A stretch of DNA of 64,000 bases from the NCBI RefSeq assembly GCF_013410455.1, contig NZ_JACCFW010000001.1, forward strand, positions 1,256,929 through 1,320,928, read 5' to 3'. This stretch comes from Allobranchiibius huperziae. GTDB taxonomy: Bacteria > Actinomycetota > Actinomycetes > Actinomycetales > Dermatophilaceae. The notes beneath the pieces were generated by a model. That model saw nothing but the letters and a program-made list of their open reading frames with translations, did no database searches and was not told the origin of the DNA. This document shows positions 10,589-19,439 of this stretch, one piece after another. The stretch's first letter is position 1. Each line of letters starts with the position of its first letter. The position numbers were made by a program, and so were the translations under genes.

Positions 10589-11547
10589 CACGACACCGCG
10601 AGCATGCGCTCGATCGAGAGCCGCGCGGCGTCCGCCAGTGACGGCTCGACGGTGATCTCGTGGCGGCCGTGCTCCAGGGACGCGCGGATGGCGCCCAGGG
10701 TGTTGCGCTTCATGTGCGGGCACAGGTTGCACGGACGCACGAAGTCGATGTCCGGGTGGCCCGCAGCGACGTTGTCCGACATCGAACACTCGGTGATGAG
10801 AGCGACTTTCGCCGGACGGTGCTGCTCGACGTACGCCTGCATGTCGGCTGTCGAGCCGGCGTAGTCCGCGGCCTGCACCACGTCGGGCGGGCATTCGGGG
10901 TGGGCGAGGACGACGACGTCCTCGTTGCCCTGTCGGATCTCGGCGATGTCCAGCGGCGTGAACCGCTCGTGCACCTCGCACGCTCCGGGGTGGGTGATGA
11001 CCTCGACGCCGGTGCGCGCGGCGATGTTCCGCGCGAGGTACTGGTCCGGGATCATGATCACCTTGTCGACCCCGAGCGACTCGATGACCCGCACGGCGTT
11101 GCCGGAGGTGCAGCAGATATCGCTCTCGGCCTTGATCGCGGCCGAGGTGTTGACGTAGGTGACCACGGGGACGCCGGGGTGCTCCGCCCGCAGCGCGCGC
11201 ACCTGCTCGGGCGTGATGCTCTCCGCCAGCGAGCACCCGGATCGCAGGTCCGGGAGCAGCACCCGCTTGGCCGGGTTCAGCAGCTTCGCGGTCTCGGCCA
11301 TGAAGTGCACGCCCGCCAGCACGATGGTGCCCGCGCGTACGTGCTGTGCCTCGCGCGCCAGGGCCAGGGAGTCGCCGACGATGTCCGCGACACCGTGGTA
11401 GATCTCCGGCGTCATGTAGTTGTGCGCCAGGATCACCGCGTCGTGCTCGACCTTGAGGCGCTCGATCGCCTCGATGTCGGGCTCGAACGTCGCCCACTCG
11501 ACCTCGGGGATGACGTGCCGCACCTTCTCGTACGTCGCTGTGGTCAT
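10588..11547 (-). CDS. nadA: Quinolinate synthase
   Basis: A 319-residue [4Fe-4S] enzyme that condenses iminosuccinate with dihydroxyacetone phosphate to quinolinate. The cluster cysteines are visible in PDLRSGCSLA, in HPECPPD and in RPCNLCPHMK. HNYMTPEI near the N-terminus and the ITECSMSDNV segment are also typical. The ATG at 11547 is chosen because GAAAGG lies just upstream and the conserved protein begins there; the frame runs open to 11619. It is the first gene of the nadABC operon, behind a 102-bp gap that holds a candidate operator. Confidence 0.95.
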   Translation of the reverse strand: MTTATYEKVRHVIPEVEWATFEPDIEAIERLKVEHDAVILAHNYMTPEIYHGVADIVGDSLALAREAQHVRAGTIVLAGVHFMAETAKLLNPAKRVLLPDLRSGCSLAESITPEQVRALRAEHPGVPVVTYVNTSAAIKAESDICCTSGNAVRVIESLGVDKVIMIPDQYLARNIAARTGVEVITHPGACEVHERFTPLDIAEIRQGNEDVVVLAHPECPPDVVQAADYAGSTADMQAYVEQHRPAKVALITECSMSDNVAAGHPDIDFVRPCNLCPHMKRNTLGAIRASLEHGRHEITVEPSLADAARLSIERMLAVS

Positions 11548-11580
11548 CTCGGTGCCTTTCGCAGTCACGATGCGGGAGTA

Positions 11581-11614
11581 ATGCTCCCAGTGAGTAAATG
11601 CTGAGAGTGAGCAT
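11581..11614. promoter_or_regulatory. Candidate NAD-regulator operator upstream of nadA
   Basis: The gap between the regulator gene and nadA contains a 17-bp inverted repeat, ATGCT-7 bp-AGCAT (11598-11614). A further TGCTC...GAGCA pair spans 11582-11613, and AGTGAG occurs twice in direct orientation. The position, next to an NrtR-type gene and upstream of nadABC, makes it the obvious operator candidate. The assignment is inference; I did not match a published consensus. Confidence 0.45.
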
Positions 11615-11649
11615 AACACTCGAACTCGACAACCTCCGCTGAGCGCCTC

Positions 11650-12558
11650 TTACCGCCCGCGGGGGATCGGCAGCTTCGTCCCCACCTGCGCCCGCTCCGC
11701 GAACACCTCGCGCCGGAAGCGGTAGCGGCGCGCGGGCCGCCCGCCTGTCCCGTGGCTGAGGTCGCCGGTGGGCTCGACCAGCTGGTGCTGCTGTTCGACC
11801 AGCCGGCGGAAGTTCTGCTTGTGCACGTCCTGCCCGGCGATGGCCTCCACGACGTCCTGCAGCTGCCCGAGGGTGAACGTCGGCGGCATCAGCTCGAAAA
11901 CCACCGGCCGGTACTGCAGGGCCGATCGCAATCGGGACAGCCCCGTCGCGACGATGCGGCGGTGATCGTGCAGCATCGCGACACCGGATTGCGCCCGCAC
12001 CTGCTTCGCGCGCGGCGACTCGGCCACGATGCCTGCCTCCCAGAGCAGTTCGTACCGCTGCAGCGCCAGCTCGGGACGCCACGGCATCGAGCCGGTCCCG
12101 AAGAGGTGCTCGCGGCGTTCCTCGCGCGCCTCCCGCGCGGCACCTCGCACACCGCGCACCCACCGCGCCAGGTCGTCGACGAGCGCCTGGTCGGTGCCGA
12201 CCGAGCGACGGTCCTCCCAGGGCAGCAACGTGTAGGCGCCCGCCCACTCGGCGGCGGTGGTGTCGGCGCGGGTCAGGCCGAGATAGGAGATCGAGATGAC
12301 CCGCCCGGTGCCGTCACCGCGTCCGAGGTCCGCGAACGTGTACAGCTGCTCGACGTAGCCCAGCGTGTGCCCGGTCTGCTCGGCGGCGAAGACGCGCACG
12401 CCCTCCTGCAGAGAGTCGTGGTCGGCCCGCAGCTCCCCGGCGGGCAGTTGCAGCGGGTCGCCGGAGGCGAGCACCGCCGGCCCGTCCTCGCCCACGGAGG
12501 CCACGACGGCGACCAGCTCCGCGCGGAACCCCACGGCAGGGCGACCAGAGGAGCTCAT
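11650..12558 (-). CDS. nrtR: NrtR-type transcriptional regulator (Nudix domain plus winged helix)
   Basis: A 302-residue protein. The N-terminal half is Nudix-like, but the Nudix box is degenerate (LRADHDSLQEGVRVFAAEQTG), so hydrolase activity is doubtful. The C-terminal half contains a winged-helix segment, FTLGQLQDVVEAIAGQDV followed by HKQNFRRLV, that is diagnostic of NrtR-family regulators. NrtR proteins sense ADP-ribose-type NAD metabolites and repress NAD biosynthesis. Its place directly upstream of nadABC, on the same strand, agrees with this. The ATG overlaps the DUF3097 stop (ATGA). It could instead be an active ADP-ribose pyrophosphatase, but the winged helix makes a regulator more likely. 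Confidence 0.82.
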   Translation of the reverse strand: MSSSGRPAVGFRAELVAVVASVGEDGPAVLASGDPLQLPAGELRADHDSLQEGVRVFAAEQTGHTLGYVEQLYTFADLGRGDGTGRVISISYLGLTRADTTAAEWAGAYTLLPWEDRRSVGTDQALVDDLARWVRGVRGAAREAREERREHLFGTGSMPWRPELALQRYELLWEAGIVAESPRAKQVRAQSGVAMLHDHRRIVATGLSRLRSALQYRPVVFELMPPTFTLGQLQDVVEAIAGQDVHKQNFRRLVEQQHQLVEPTGDLSHGTGGRPARRYRFRREVFAERAQVGTKLPIPRGR

Positions 12559-13430
12559 GGCGACGGCACGGTGACGAAGTCGATGAGTTCCTCGACCCGG
12601 CCGAGCAGCTCCGGCTGGAGGTCGGCGTAGGTGCGCACGGTCGCGAGGATCTGCTTCCACCCGCGCGCGACGTCGGCCTGGGATTCGTGCGGCCAGCCGA
12701 GCTCGGCGAGGATCCCGTGCTTCCAGGACCGGCCGCGGGGGATCACCGGCCACTGCTGCCAGCCCAGCCGCTCGGGACGCACCGACTGCCACACGTCGAT
12801 GTACGGGTGGCCGACGACGAGGACGTGCTCTCCGGCGTACGGCGACGCCATCGCCCCCGCGACGATCCGGGCCTCCTTGGTGCCGGGGACCAGATGATCG
12901 ACGAGCACGCCCATCCGGCGCCGAGCGGTCGGCTTGAAGTCGCGGATCACCGACGTCAGGTCGTCGACGCCCTCGAGCAGATCGACCACGACCCCCTCGA
13001 TCCGCAGGTCGTCGCCCCAGACCTTCTCCACCAGCTCCGCGTCGTGGCGGCCCTCGACGAAGATGCGCGATCCGGCGGCGACGCGAGCCGTGACGCCGGC
13101 CACCGCACGGGAGCCGCTGGCGGTCCTGGTGGTGGCCTTGCGGGCGGCGTCGATCGCGGTGGTGTCCTTCACCGCCACCAGCTCCACGGGTCTGCCGTCC
13201 AGCAGGAACCCCGGACCGAGCGGGAACGCCTTGCTGCGTCCGCGCCGGTCCTCCAGGTGCACGACGTGCATCCCGCCGGCCTTCTCCACGCGGGTGATGG
13301 CCCCGCACCAGCCGGTCTCGACGTCCTCGACGACGACGCCGACCTCGGCCGGGAGGGATACCGACCGACCGCGGCGGGGCGCGCGCCAGTCACCGGAGAG
13401 CACGTCGGCGCCGTAGCGGTCTGGGGTCAC
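12555..13430 (-). CDS. DUF3097 family protein
   Basis: A 291-residue conserved actinobacterial protein of unknown function. Its central part resembles a TOPRIM-like fold: FVEGRHDAELVEKVWG (EGRxD), a VVDLLEGVDDL strand-helix, then VLVDHLVPGTKEARI with an acidic DH. This is an inference from the residue pattern only. It begins at a GTG at 13430 with no strong ribosome-binding site, and overlaps nrtR by 4 nt, so the two are coupled. It is divergent from hrcA. Confidence 0.78.
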   Translation of the reverse strand: MTPDRYGADVLSGDWRAPRRGRSVSLPAEVGVVVEDVETGWCGAITRVEKAGGMHVVHLEDRRGRSKAFPLGPGFLLDGRPVELVAVKDTTAIDAARKATTRTASGSRAVAGVTARVAAGSRIFVEGRHDAELVEKVWGDDLRIEGVVVDLLEGVDDLTSVIRDFKPTARRRMGVLVDHLVPGTKEARIVAGAMASPYAGEHVLVVGHPYIDVWQSVRPERLGWQQWPVIPRGRSWKHGILAELGWPHESQADVARGWKQILATVRTYADLQPELLGRVEELIDFVTVPSP

Positions 13431-13500
13431 GGCACGAGGGTAGGGGCCCCTGGCCGAGGCCGGGAGGGAGGACAGGCGCAGCGCCGTGGAGCACGTAGAC

Positions 13501-13527
13501 TTGGCACTCGACGAAGTGGAGTGCCAG
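13501..13527. promoter_or_regulatory. CIRCE element (HrcA operator)
   Basis: TTGGCACTC, nine bases, then GAGTGCCAG. This matches the CIRCE consensus TTAGCACTC-N9-GAGTGCTAA at 16 of 18 arm positions with exactly the right spacing. A TAGACT hexamer at 13497-13502 just upstream could be the -10 box. It lies 23 bp before the hrcA start, so HrcA should repress its own operon and release it on heat shock. Confidence 0.92.
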
Positions 13528-13550
13528 CCGACACCGACTCGGGAGGTGAC

Positions 13551-14591
13551 ATGAGCGAAGAACGCCGTCAGCACGTCCTGCGCGCGATCGTGCAGGACTA
13601 CGTCGCGACGTCCGAACCCGTGGGTTCCAAGGCGCTGCTCGACCGTCACCGCCTCGGGGTGAGCGCCGCCACCGTCCGCAACGACATGGCCGTCCTGGAG
13701 GAAGAGGGGCTGATCACCGCCCCGCACACCTCCGCCGGCCGGGTGCCCACCGACGCCGGCTACCGCGCGTTCGTCGACCGACTGAACGAGATCAAGCCGA
13801 TGTCCCGGGCGGAGCGCGCCGCAGTGCAGACCTTTCTCGCACAGGCCGTCGATCTCGACGACGTGGTGGATCGCACGGTACGACTGATGTCGTCACTGAC
13901 CAACCAGGTCGCCGTGATGCAGTACCCCTCGCTCAACCCCGCGACGATCCGGCACACCGAGCTGGTCTCCCTCGACGGCGACCGCCTGATGGCCGTGGTG
14001 ATCCTGTCCAACGGGCGGGTCGAGCAGCGCATCGTGCAGGTGGACGTCGACCTGGTCACCGAGGCCCGTCAGCAGTTGCTGCGGACCCTGCGCGATCGGG
14101 TCAACGAGGCCGTCGCCGGCGCGACCTGGTCCGAGGGCATTCGTCTGTTGCCGGCGGTCATCGACCGCATCGCCCCCGAGCACCGCGAGACCGCGGGTCT
14201 GGTGATCGCCGTTCTGGCCGACGCCCTGGCCCAGCAGCGGGAGGAGCGGGTCGCGCTGGCGGGCACCGCTCACCTGGCCCGCTCCGTCAGCGACTTCCCG
14301 ATGACGATCGGCCCCGTGCTCGAAGCGCTGGAAGAACATGTGGTCCTGCTGCGTTTACTCGGACAGATGAGTCAGACGAGCAGCGCGTCCGGCGATTCGG
14401 TGGCCGTGCGCATCGGCGCCGAGAACACCGTCGACGGACTGCGCGGCGCTTCGGTGGTCAGTTCCACCTACGGAGCGGATTCGACCGCCGGGCTCGGCGT
14501 CCTCGGTCCGACCCGGATGGACTACCCCAGCACGATGGCGGCCGTTCGAGCGGTCGCGCGCTACGTGTCCGAGATTCTCGACCAACGCTGA
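13551..14591 (+). CDS. hrcA: Heat-inducible transcription repressor HrcA
   Basis: A 346-residue repressor of the CIRCE regulon. The N-terminal winged helix contains EPVGSKALLDRHRLGVSAAT and the recognition segment RNDMAVLEEEGLI, then PHTSAGRVPTDAGYR, all typical. The C-terminal GAF-like part ends with GPTRMDYPSTM, the family's closing motif. GGGAGG precedes the ATG by 6 nt. The CIRCE element immediately upstream shows autoregulation, and dnaJ follows 58 nt later in the same direction. Confidence 0.96.
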   Translation: MSEERRQHVLRAIVQDYVATSEPVGSKALLDRHRLGVSAATVRNDMAVLEEEGLITAPHTSAGRVPTDAGYRAFVDRLNEIKPMSRAERAAVQTFLAQAVDLDDVVDRTVRLMSSLTNQVAVMQYPSLNPATIRHTELVSLDGDRLMAVVILSNGRVEQRIVQVDVDLVTEARQQLLRTLRDRVNEAVAGATWSEGIRLLPAVIDRIAPEHRETAGLVIAVLADALAQQREERVALAGTAHLARSVSDFPMTIGPVLEALEEHVVLLRLLGQMSQTSSASGDSVAVRIGAENTVDGLRGASVVSSTYGADSTAGLGVLGPTRMDYPSTMAAVRAVARYVSEILDQR

Positions 14592-14649
14592 CCGCCGGTT
14601 CGCTACCGGTCATGTACTGCTTGAAGACGACCAGCTGACAAGGATTTTC

Positions 14650-15774
14650 GTGAACGACTACTACTCCGTCCTCGGCGTCTCACGGGACGCCAGCCCGGAA
14701 GAGATCAAGCGCGCCTACCGCCGCCTCGCCCGCAAGCTCCACCCGGACGTCAACCCCGGTGACGAGGCGTCCGAGGAGTTCAAGGCCGTCTCCCAGGCGT
14801 ACGACGTGCTGTCGGACCCCGCGAAGAAGTCGTCGTACGACATGGGTCAGGACCCGTACGGCGGCCAGGGTGCTGCCGGCTTCGGCCAGGGATTCTCCTT
14901 CAGCGACATCATGGACGCGTTCTTCGGCGGCACGGCTGCCGGCGGTGGCGGCCCGCGCTCGCGCGCCCAACGCGGCCAGGACGCGCTCATCCCCGTCGAC
15001 GTGGACCTGCGGACCGCGGTCTTCGGCAGCGAGGAGGACATCACCTTCGACACGGCGGCGGTCTGTCACACGTGTGAGGGAAGCGGCGCCCGCGCCGGCA
15101 CCGGCAAGCGCACCTGCGACGTGTGCCACGGCGCCGGCCAGGTGCAGCAGGTGCAGCGCTCCTTCCTCGGTCAGGTCATGACGACCCGCCCCTGCGCCGC
15201 GTGCCGCGGTTTCGGTGAGGTCATCACCGACCCGTGCTTCGAGTGCTCCGGCGAGGGCCGGGTGCGCGACCGTCGCACCATCACGATCAAGGTGCCCGCG
15301 GGCGTCGACACCGGCACCCGCATCCAGCTCACCGGCGAGGGCGAGGTCGGCCCCGGCGGCGGCCCGGCCGGCGACCTCTACATCGAGGTCCGGGTGCGCA
15401 AGCACGCGACCTTCCAGCGACAGGGCGATGACCTGCATTGCTCGGTCGAGCTGCCGATGACCGCGGCGGCGCTGGGCACCGAGCTGCCCCTGGAGACCTT
15501 CGACGGAGTCCGCGAGGTGGGCATCCGCGTGGGCACCCAGCCCGGCGACGTCATCACGCTGAAGGGGCTCGGCGTCACCCGGTTGCGCTCGGGGGTGCGC
15601 GGTGACCTGCTCGTGCACGCCAACGTGCGGACGCCGACCCGCCTGGACACCCAGCAGGAGGAATTGCTGCGGCTGCTGGCCAAGGAGCGTGGCGAGGAGT
15701 CGCCCGAGGCCAACTTCCAGCCGGTCGGCCAGGGCCTGCTGGGCAAGCTGCGCGACGCGTTCAAGCAGAAGTGA
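14650..15774 (+). CDS. dnaJ: Chaperone protein DnaJ (type I, with zinc-finger domain)
   Basis: A 374-residue co-chaperone of DnaK. The J domain (residues 3-68) has the HPD triad in KLHPDVNP. A short Gly/Phe region follows (GAAGFGQGFSFSDIMDAFFG). The zinc domain has four CxxCxGxG-type repeats (CHTCEGSG, CDVCHGAG, CAACRGFG, CFECSGEG), of which the third lacks the usual second Gly-x-Gly. The start is GTG at 14650 with AAGGA upstream. It lies in the hrcA operon and so is probably under CIRCE control, the typical second (hrcA-linked) DnaJ of actinobacteria. Confidence 0.95.
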   Translation: MNDYYSVLGVSRDASPEEIKRAYRRLARKLHPDVNPGDEASEEFKAVSQAYDVLSDPAKKSSYDMGQDPYGGQGAAGFGQGFSFSDIMDAFFGGTAAGGGGPRSRAQRGQDALIPVDVDLRTAVFGSEEDITFDTAAVCHTCEGSGARAGTGKRTCDVCHGAGQVQQVQRSFLGQVMTTRPCAACRGFGEVITDPCFECSGEGRVRDRRTITIKVPAGVDTGTRIQLTGEGEVGPGGGPAGDLYIEVRVRKHATFQRQGDDLHCSVELPMTAAALGTELPLETFDGVREVGIRVGTQPGDVITLKGLGVTRLRSGVRGDLLVHANVRTPTRLDTQQEELLRLLAKERGEESPEANFQPVGQGLLGKLRDAFKQK

Positions 15775-15778
15775 CGCC

Positions 15779-16525
15779 GTGACCGCGCCGATGTTCTACG
15801 CCGAGCCCGGGTCGCTGGCACAGGCGAGCGCGGGCGCGGTCATCACGCTCACGGGACCGGAGGGTCGCCACGCCGTGCGGGTTCGCCGGATGGCGCCGGG
15901 TGAGCCGGTGCAGCTGTCCGACGGGTCCGGAGTGGTCGCCGTAGGTCGGGTCGACGCGGCCGAGGACGACATGCTGGCGGTCCTCATCGACGCGCTGGAG
16001 CGGCCCGATTCCCGCGGACCCCGGTTCGTGCTGGTGCAGGCGCTGGCCAAGGGCGGCCGGGACGAGCTGGCGATCGAGGCGGCCACCGAGCTGGGAGTCG
16101 ACGCGGTCGTGCCGTGGGCCGCCGAACGCTGCGTCGTGCAGTGGCGGGGGGACCGCGCCGTCCGCTCGCACCGCAAGTGGGAGAGCGTGGTGTCGGCCGC
16201 CGCGAAACAGGCGCGTCGGGCCACGCTTCCGGTGGTCGAGCCGCTGGCTACCAGCGCTCAGCTGGCAGATCGCCTGGCCGGTGCGCGGGTGGTGTTGCTC
16301 CACGAGGAGGCGACGAGCGCCATCGGCGCGCTGGACCTCGACGGTCTGGGCGACGGCGACCGGGTCGCGCTGGTGGTGGGCCCGGAGGGCGGGGTGAGCG
16401 ACCAGGAGCGGGCGAGCCTCGTCGCGGCCGGCGCCGACGTCGTACGCCTCGGTCCGTCCGTCCTGCGCAGCTCGACAGCGGGTCCTGCCGCGCTCGCGGT
16501 GCTGTCCGCGTGGTTGCGCTGGTGA
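15779..16525 (+). CDS. rsmE: 16S rRNA (uracil(1498)-N3)-methyltransferase
   Basis: A 248-residue SPOUT-class methyltransferase. The N-terminal PUA-like part begins MFYAEPG and contains GRHAVRVRRMAPGE. The catalytic domain has the knot signatures LALAKGGRDE-like (QALAKGGRDELAIEAATELG), then VGPEGGVSDQE and LGPSVLRSSTAGPAAL, all typical of RsmE. The GTG at 15779 lies 5 nt after the dnaJ stop; an ATG at 15791 is possible. It methylates U1498 in the decoding region of 16S rRNA. Confidence 0.94.
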   Translation: MTAPMFYAEPGSLAQASAGAVITLTGPEGRHAVRVRRMAPGEPVQLSDGSGVVAVGRVDAAEDDMLAVLIDALERPDSRGPRFVLVQALAKGGRDELAIEAATELGVDAVVPWAAERCVVQWRGDRAVRSHRKWESVVSAAAKQARRATLPVVEPLATSAQLADRLAGARVVLLHEEATSAIGALDLDGLGDGDRVALVVGPEGGVSDQERASLVAAGADVVRLGPSVLRSSTAGPAALAVLSAWLRW

Positions 16526-16574
16526 GCAATTCGGGTCGATCCAGGCCGGATCACGCCCGTAGAATGGCCACACG

Positions 16575-17618
16575 ATGACAGAACAGGACCGCCCCGCCGA
16601 GCAGATCGGTCAGCCCGTGACGGCCGGCCACACCGTGCAGATCCCGCCCGACGTGGCCATGGTCACCCTCCTCGGCCCGCGGGACGAGTTGCTGCGCACC
16701 ATCGAGCGCTCCTTTCCCAACCTGCTGATCCACGTCCGCGGCAACGAGTTCCACCTCGAGGGACTCCCGGCCGACATGGCGCTGGTCGAGGAGCTGATCG
16801 ACGAGCTGCTCGTCGTCATCGACAACGGTCAGCCGCTCAACCGGGACGCCGTGGAGCGCTCGATCGGAATGCTGCGCTCCAACGCCAACGAACGGCCCGC
16901 CGACGTGCTGACGATGAACATCGTGAGCAACCGCGGCCGCACCATCCGGCCCAAGACCCTGGGGCAGAAGCAGTACGTCGACGCCATCGACACCAACACC
17001 ATCGTCTTCGGCATTGGACCCGCCGGCACCGGCAAGACCTACCTGGCGATGGCCAAGGCGGTCGCGGCGCTGCAGGCCAAGGAGGTCAACCGGATCATCC
17101 TGACCCGGCCCGCGGTCGAGGCCGGTGAGCGGCTCGGCTTCCTGCCCGGCACGCTCACCGACAAGATCGACCCCTACCTGCGCCCGCTCTACGACGCGCT
17201 GCACGACATGGTCGACCCCGACTCGATGGCCCGCCTGATGGCATCCGGCACCATCGAGGTGGCGCCGCTGGCCTACATGCGCGGACGCACCCTCAACGAC
17301 GCGTTCATCATCCTGGACGAGGCGCAGAACACCTCTGCCGAGCAGATGAAGATGTTCCTCACCCGGCTCGGTTTCGGCTCCAAGATGGTCGTCACCGGCG
17401 ACGTCACCCAGGTCGACCTGCCCGGCGGCACGAGCTCCGGTCTGCGGGTCGTGCAGGGCATCCTCGACGGGGTCGACGACGTGCACTTCTCCTACCTGAG
17501 CGCGCACGACGTCGTGCGCCACCGGCTGGTCAGCGCGATCGTGCAGGCCTACGACGAGCACGACGCCCATCCCGGCGGGATCCGACGATCGCCCGGTGGG
17601 TCCAAGGGCCGTCCGTGA
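16575..17618 (+). CDS. PhoH-like ATPase (YbeZ)
   Basis: A 347-residue P-loop ATPase. Walker A is [11 protein letters not shown] near residue 153 and Walker B is FIILDEAQN near residue 243; the arginine-rich [11 protein letters not shown] and the KMVVTGD sensor motif are present. The roughly 130-residue N-terminal extension is the KH-like domain of the YbeZ/PhoH2 group. Its stop overlaps ybeY (GTGA), the conserved partner, and both proteins act in rRNA and ribosome quality control. Confidence 0.93.
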   Translation: MTEQDRPAEQIGQPVTAGHTVQIPPDVAMVTLLGPRDELLRTIERSFPNLLIHVRGNEFHLEGLPADMALVEELIDELLVVIDNGQPLNRDAVERSIGMLRSNANERPADVLTMNIVSNRGRTIRPKTLGQKQYVDAIDTNTIVFGIGPAGTGKTYLAMAKAVAALQAKEVNRIILTRPAVEAGERLGFLPGTLTDKIDPYLRPLYDALHDMVDPDSMARLMASGTIEVAPLAYMRGRTLNDAFIILDEAQNTSAEQMKMFLTRLGFGSKMVVTGDVTQVDLPGGTSSGLRVVQGILDGVDDVHFSYLSAHDVVRHRLVSAIVQAYDEHDAHPGGIRRSPGGSKGRP

Positions 17619-18106
17619 GCATCGACCTGCTCAACGAGACCGAGAGCGACATCGATCTCGATGAGCTGCACGCCTGCGCGACGTACGTGATGGGGGAGCT
17701 CGGCGTGCATCCGCAGGCCGATCTGTGCGTGCGGGTCGTCGACGAGCAGGCCATGGAAGTGCTGCACGTGCAGTGGATGGACCTCCCAGGGCCGACCGAC
17801 GTGATGAGCTTCCCGATGGATGAGTTGCGGCCGAATCGGAGCGGGGACGAACCCGTCGAGGGCGTGCTTGGCGATCTCGTGCTGTGCCCCACCGTCGCGG
17901 CGAAACAGGCGGCCGAGGCCGGACACACGACCGAGGAGGAGCTGCTGCTCCTCACGGTGCACGGGCTGCTGCACCTGCTCGGCTACGACCACGCGGAGCC
18001 GGACGAGCGACGCGAGATGTTCGAGCTGCAGCGCGTGCTGCTGCTGACGTTCCTCGCCTCGCGGGACCGCCCCGCGGCCAGCATCTCCCCGCCGTCCGGG
18101 GAGTGA
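17615..18106 (+). CDS. ybeY: Endoribonuclease YbeY (rRNA maturation)
   Basis: A 163-residue zinc endoribonuclease. The catalytic motif HGLLHLLGYDH is complete (about residues 111-121), and the ribosome-contacting Arg region and the PTDVMSFPMD segment are present. YbeY matures 16S rRNA 3' ends and works with PhoH-like ATPase and Era, both encoded next to it. The GTG start overlaps the phoH stop by 4 nt. Length is normal for actinobacteria. Confidence 0.95.
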   Translation: MSIDLLNETESDIDLDELHACATYVMGELGVHPQADLCVRVVDEQAMEVLHVQWMDLPGPTDVMSFPMDELRPNRSGDEPVEGVLGDLVLCPTVAAKQAAEAGHTTEEELLLLTVHGLLHLLGYDHAEPDERREMFELQRVLLLTFLASRDRPAASISPPSGE

Positions 18107-18113
18107 CCGCGCC

Positions 18114-19439
18114 GTGACCCTGCTGCTGGTCTGCGCGCTGCTCTCGGTGTCGGCGGGATTCGTGTTCGCCGCGACCGAGTCGGCCGTGAGCCGGATGGGG
18201 GTGCATCACGTCGAGACCCTCGTGGAGGAGCACCGCCGCGGGGCCCCGGCGCTGCTCGAGCTGGTCAAGGACAGCGGCGCCGTCGCGATGGTGCTCGCCC
18301 TGCTGCGTGTGCTCGCCGAGGCGACGGCCGCCGTGCTGGTGACGATCGCGGTCAGCGACGTCGTGAGTTCCTTGTGGGCGCGGCTGGTGGTCGCCATCGG
18401 CCTGATGGCCGTGATGTCGTTCGTGCTCGTGGGCGTGTCACCGCGCACGCTGGGCCGTCAGCACGGTGAGGCGATCTCGCTGGCCGTCGCTCCGGTCGTG
18501 CTGCGGCTGCGCACCCTGATGGGTCCGGTGGCGCACCTGCTCGTGTCGCTCGGCAACGCCGTGACTCCCGGACGCGGGTTCCGCGACGGGCCCTTCGACT
18601 CCGAGGCCGAGCTGCGCGAATACGTCGACCTGGCGACGGATTCAGAGCTCATCGAGGCCGACGAGCGCAAGATGATCCACTCGGTCTTCGAGCTGGGGGA
18701 CACGCTGGCACGCGAGCTGATGGTGCCGCGTACGGACATGATCACCATCGACCGGGCCAAGACGATGCGTCAGGCGATGTCGCTCTTCCAGCGCTCCGGT
18801 TTCTCGCGCATCCCGGTGGTCGACGGGAGCCCGGACGAGATCGAGGGCGTCCTCTACTTCAAGGACGTCGCGGGACGTCTGATCGACGGGCGGGTCGACG
18901 CACAGGCGCCGTGCGCGTCGGTGATGCGCGAGGTCGCCTTCGTCCCCGACAGCAAACCGGTCGATGACCTGCTGCGCGAGATGCAGGTGGCCCGCCGGCA
19001 CTTCGCCATCGTCATCGACGAGTACGGCGGCACGGCCGGGCTGGTCACCCTCGAGGACATCGTCGAAGAGGTCGTCGGCGAGATCGACGACGAATACGAC
19101 CGTGCGACACCGGGACTGGAGAATCTGGACGACGGCCGGATTCGCGTGCCGGCCCGCATGTCGGTCGACGACTTCGCTGAGCACTTCGACATCACGATCG
19201 AGGAGGACGACGTCGACACGGTGGGCGGCCTGCTCACCAAACTGGTCGGCCGGGTGCCGATCCCCGGCGCGACCGCCGACCTGGGCGACCTGCGGATGAC
19301 CGCCGAACGGATGGCCGGGCGACGTCATCAGCTGGCCACCCTGGTGGTGGAGCGGCTGGCCGCGTCCGATCGTGACGACGCCGGTGCGACACAATCAGCC
19401 GACGGCGGGGCGCACCGAGTGGAAGAGAGAGCATCGTGA
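18114..19439 (+). CDS. HlyC/CorC family protein (CNNM domain, CBS pair, CorC domain)
   Basis: A 441-residue membrane protein. Residues 1-190 form the DUF21/CNNM transmembrane domain with about four hydrophobic segments. The conserved ELGDTLARELMVPRTDM segment opens the paired CBS domains, and ADLGDLRMTAERM lies in the C-terminal CorC/HlyC domain. This family is linked to magnesium or cobalt transport. It starts 7 nt after ybeY and overlaps era by 4 nt, the usual actinobacterial order. Confidence 0.9.
   Translation: MTLLLVCALLSVSAGFVFAATESAVSRMGVHHVETLVEEHRRGAPALLELVKDSGAVAMVLALLRVLAEATAAVLVTIAVSDVVSSLWARLVVAIGLMAVMSFVLVGVSPRTLGRQHGEAISLAVAPVVLRLRTLMGPVAHLLVSLGNAVTPGRGFRDGPFDSEAELREYVDLATDSELIEADERKMIHSVFELGDTLARELMVPRTDMITIDRAKTMRQAMSLFQRSGFSRIPVVDGSPDEIEGVLYFKDVAGRLIDGRVDAQAPCASVMREVAFVPDSKPVDDLLREMQVARRHFAIVIDEYGGTAGLVTLEDIVEEVVGEIDDEYDRATPGLENLDDGRIRVPARMSVDDFAEHFDITIEEDDVDTVGGLLTKLVGRVPIPGATADLGDLRMTAERMAGRRHQLATLVVERLAASDRDDAGATQSADGGAHRVEERAS

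Noticed and set aside
9146-12247. 1033-codon minus-strand frame
   Set aside because: Only its 3' part (from 10588) is nadB; the rest is out-of-frame nadA and regulator sequence.
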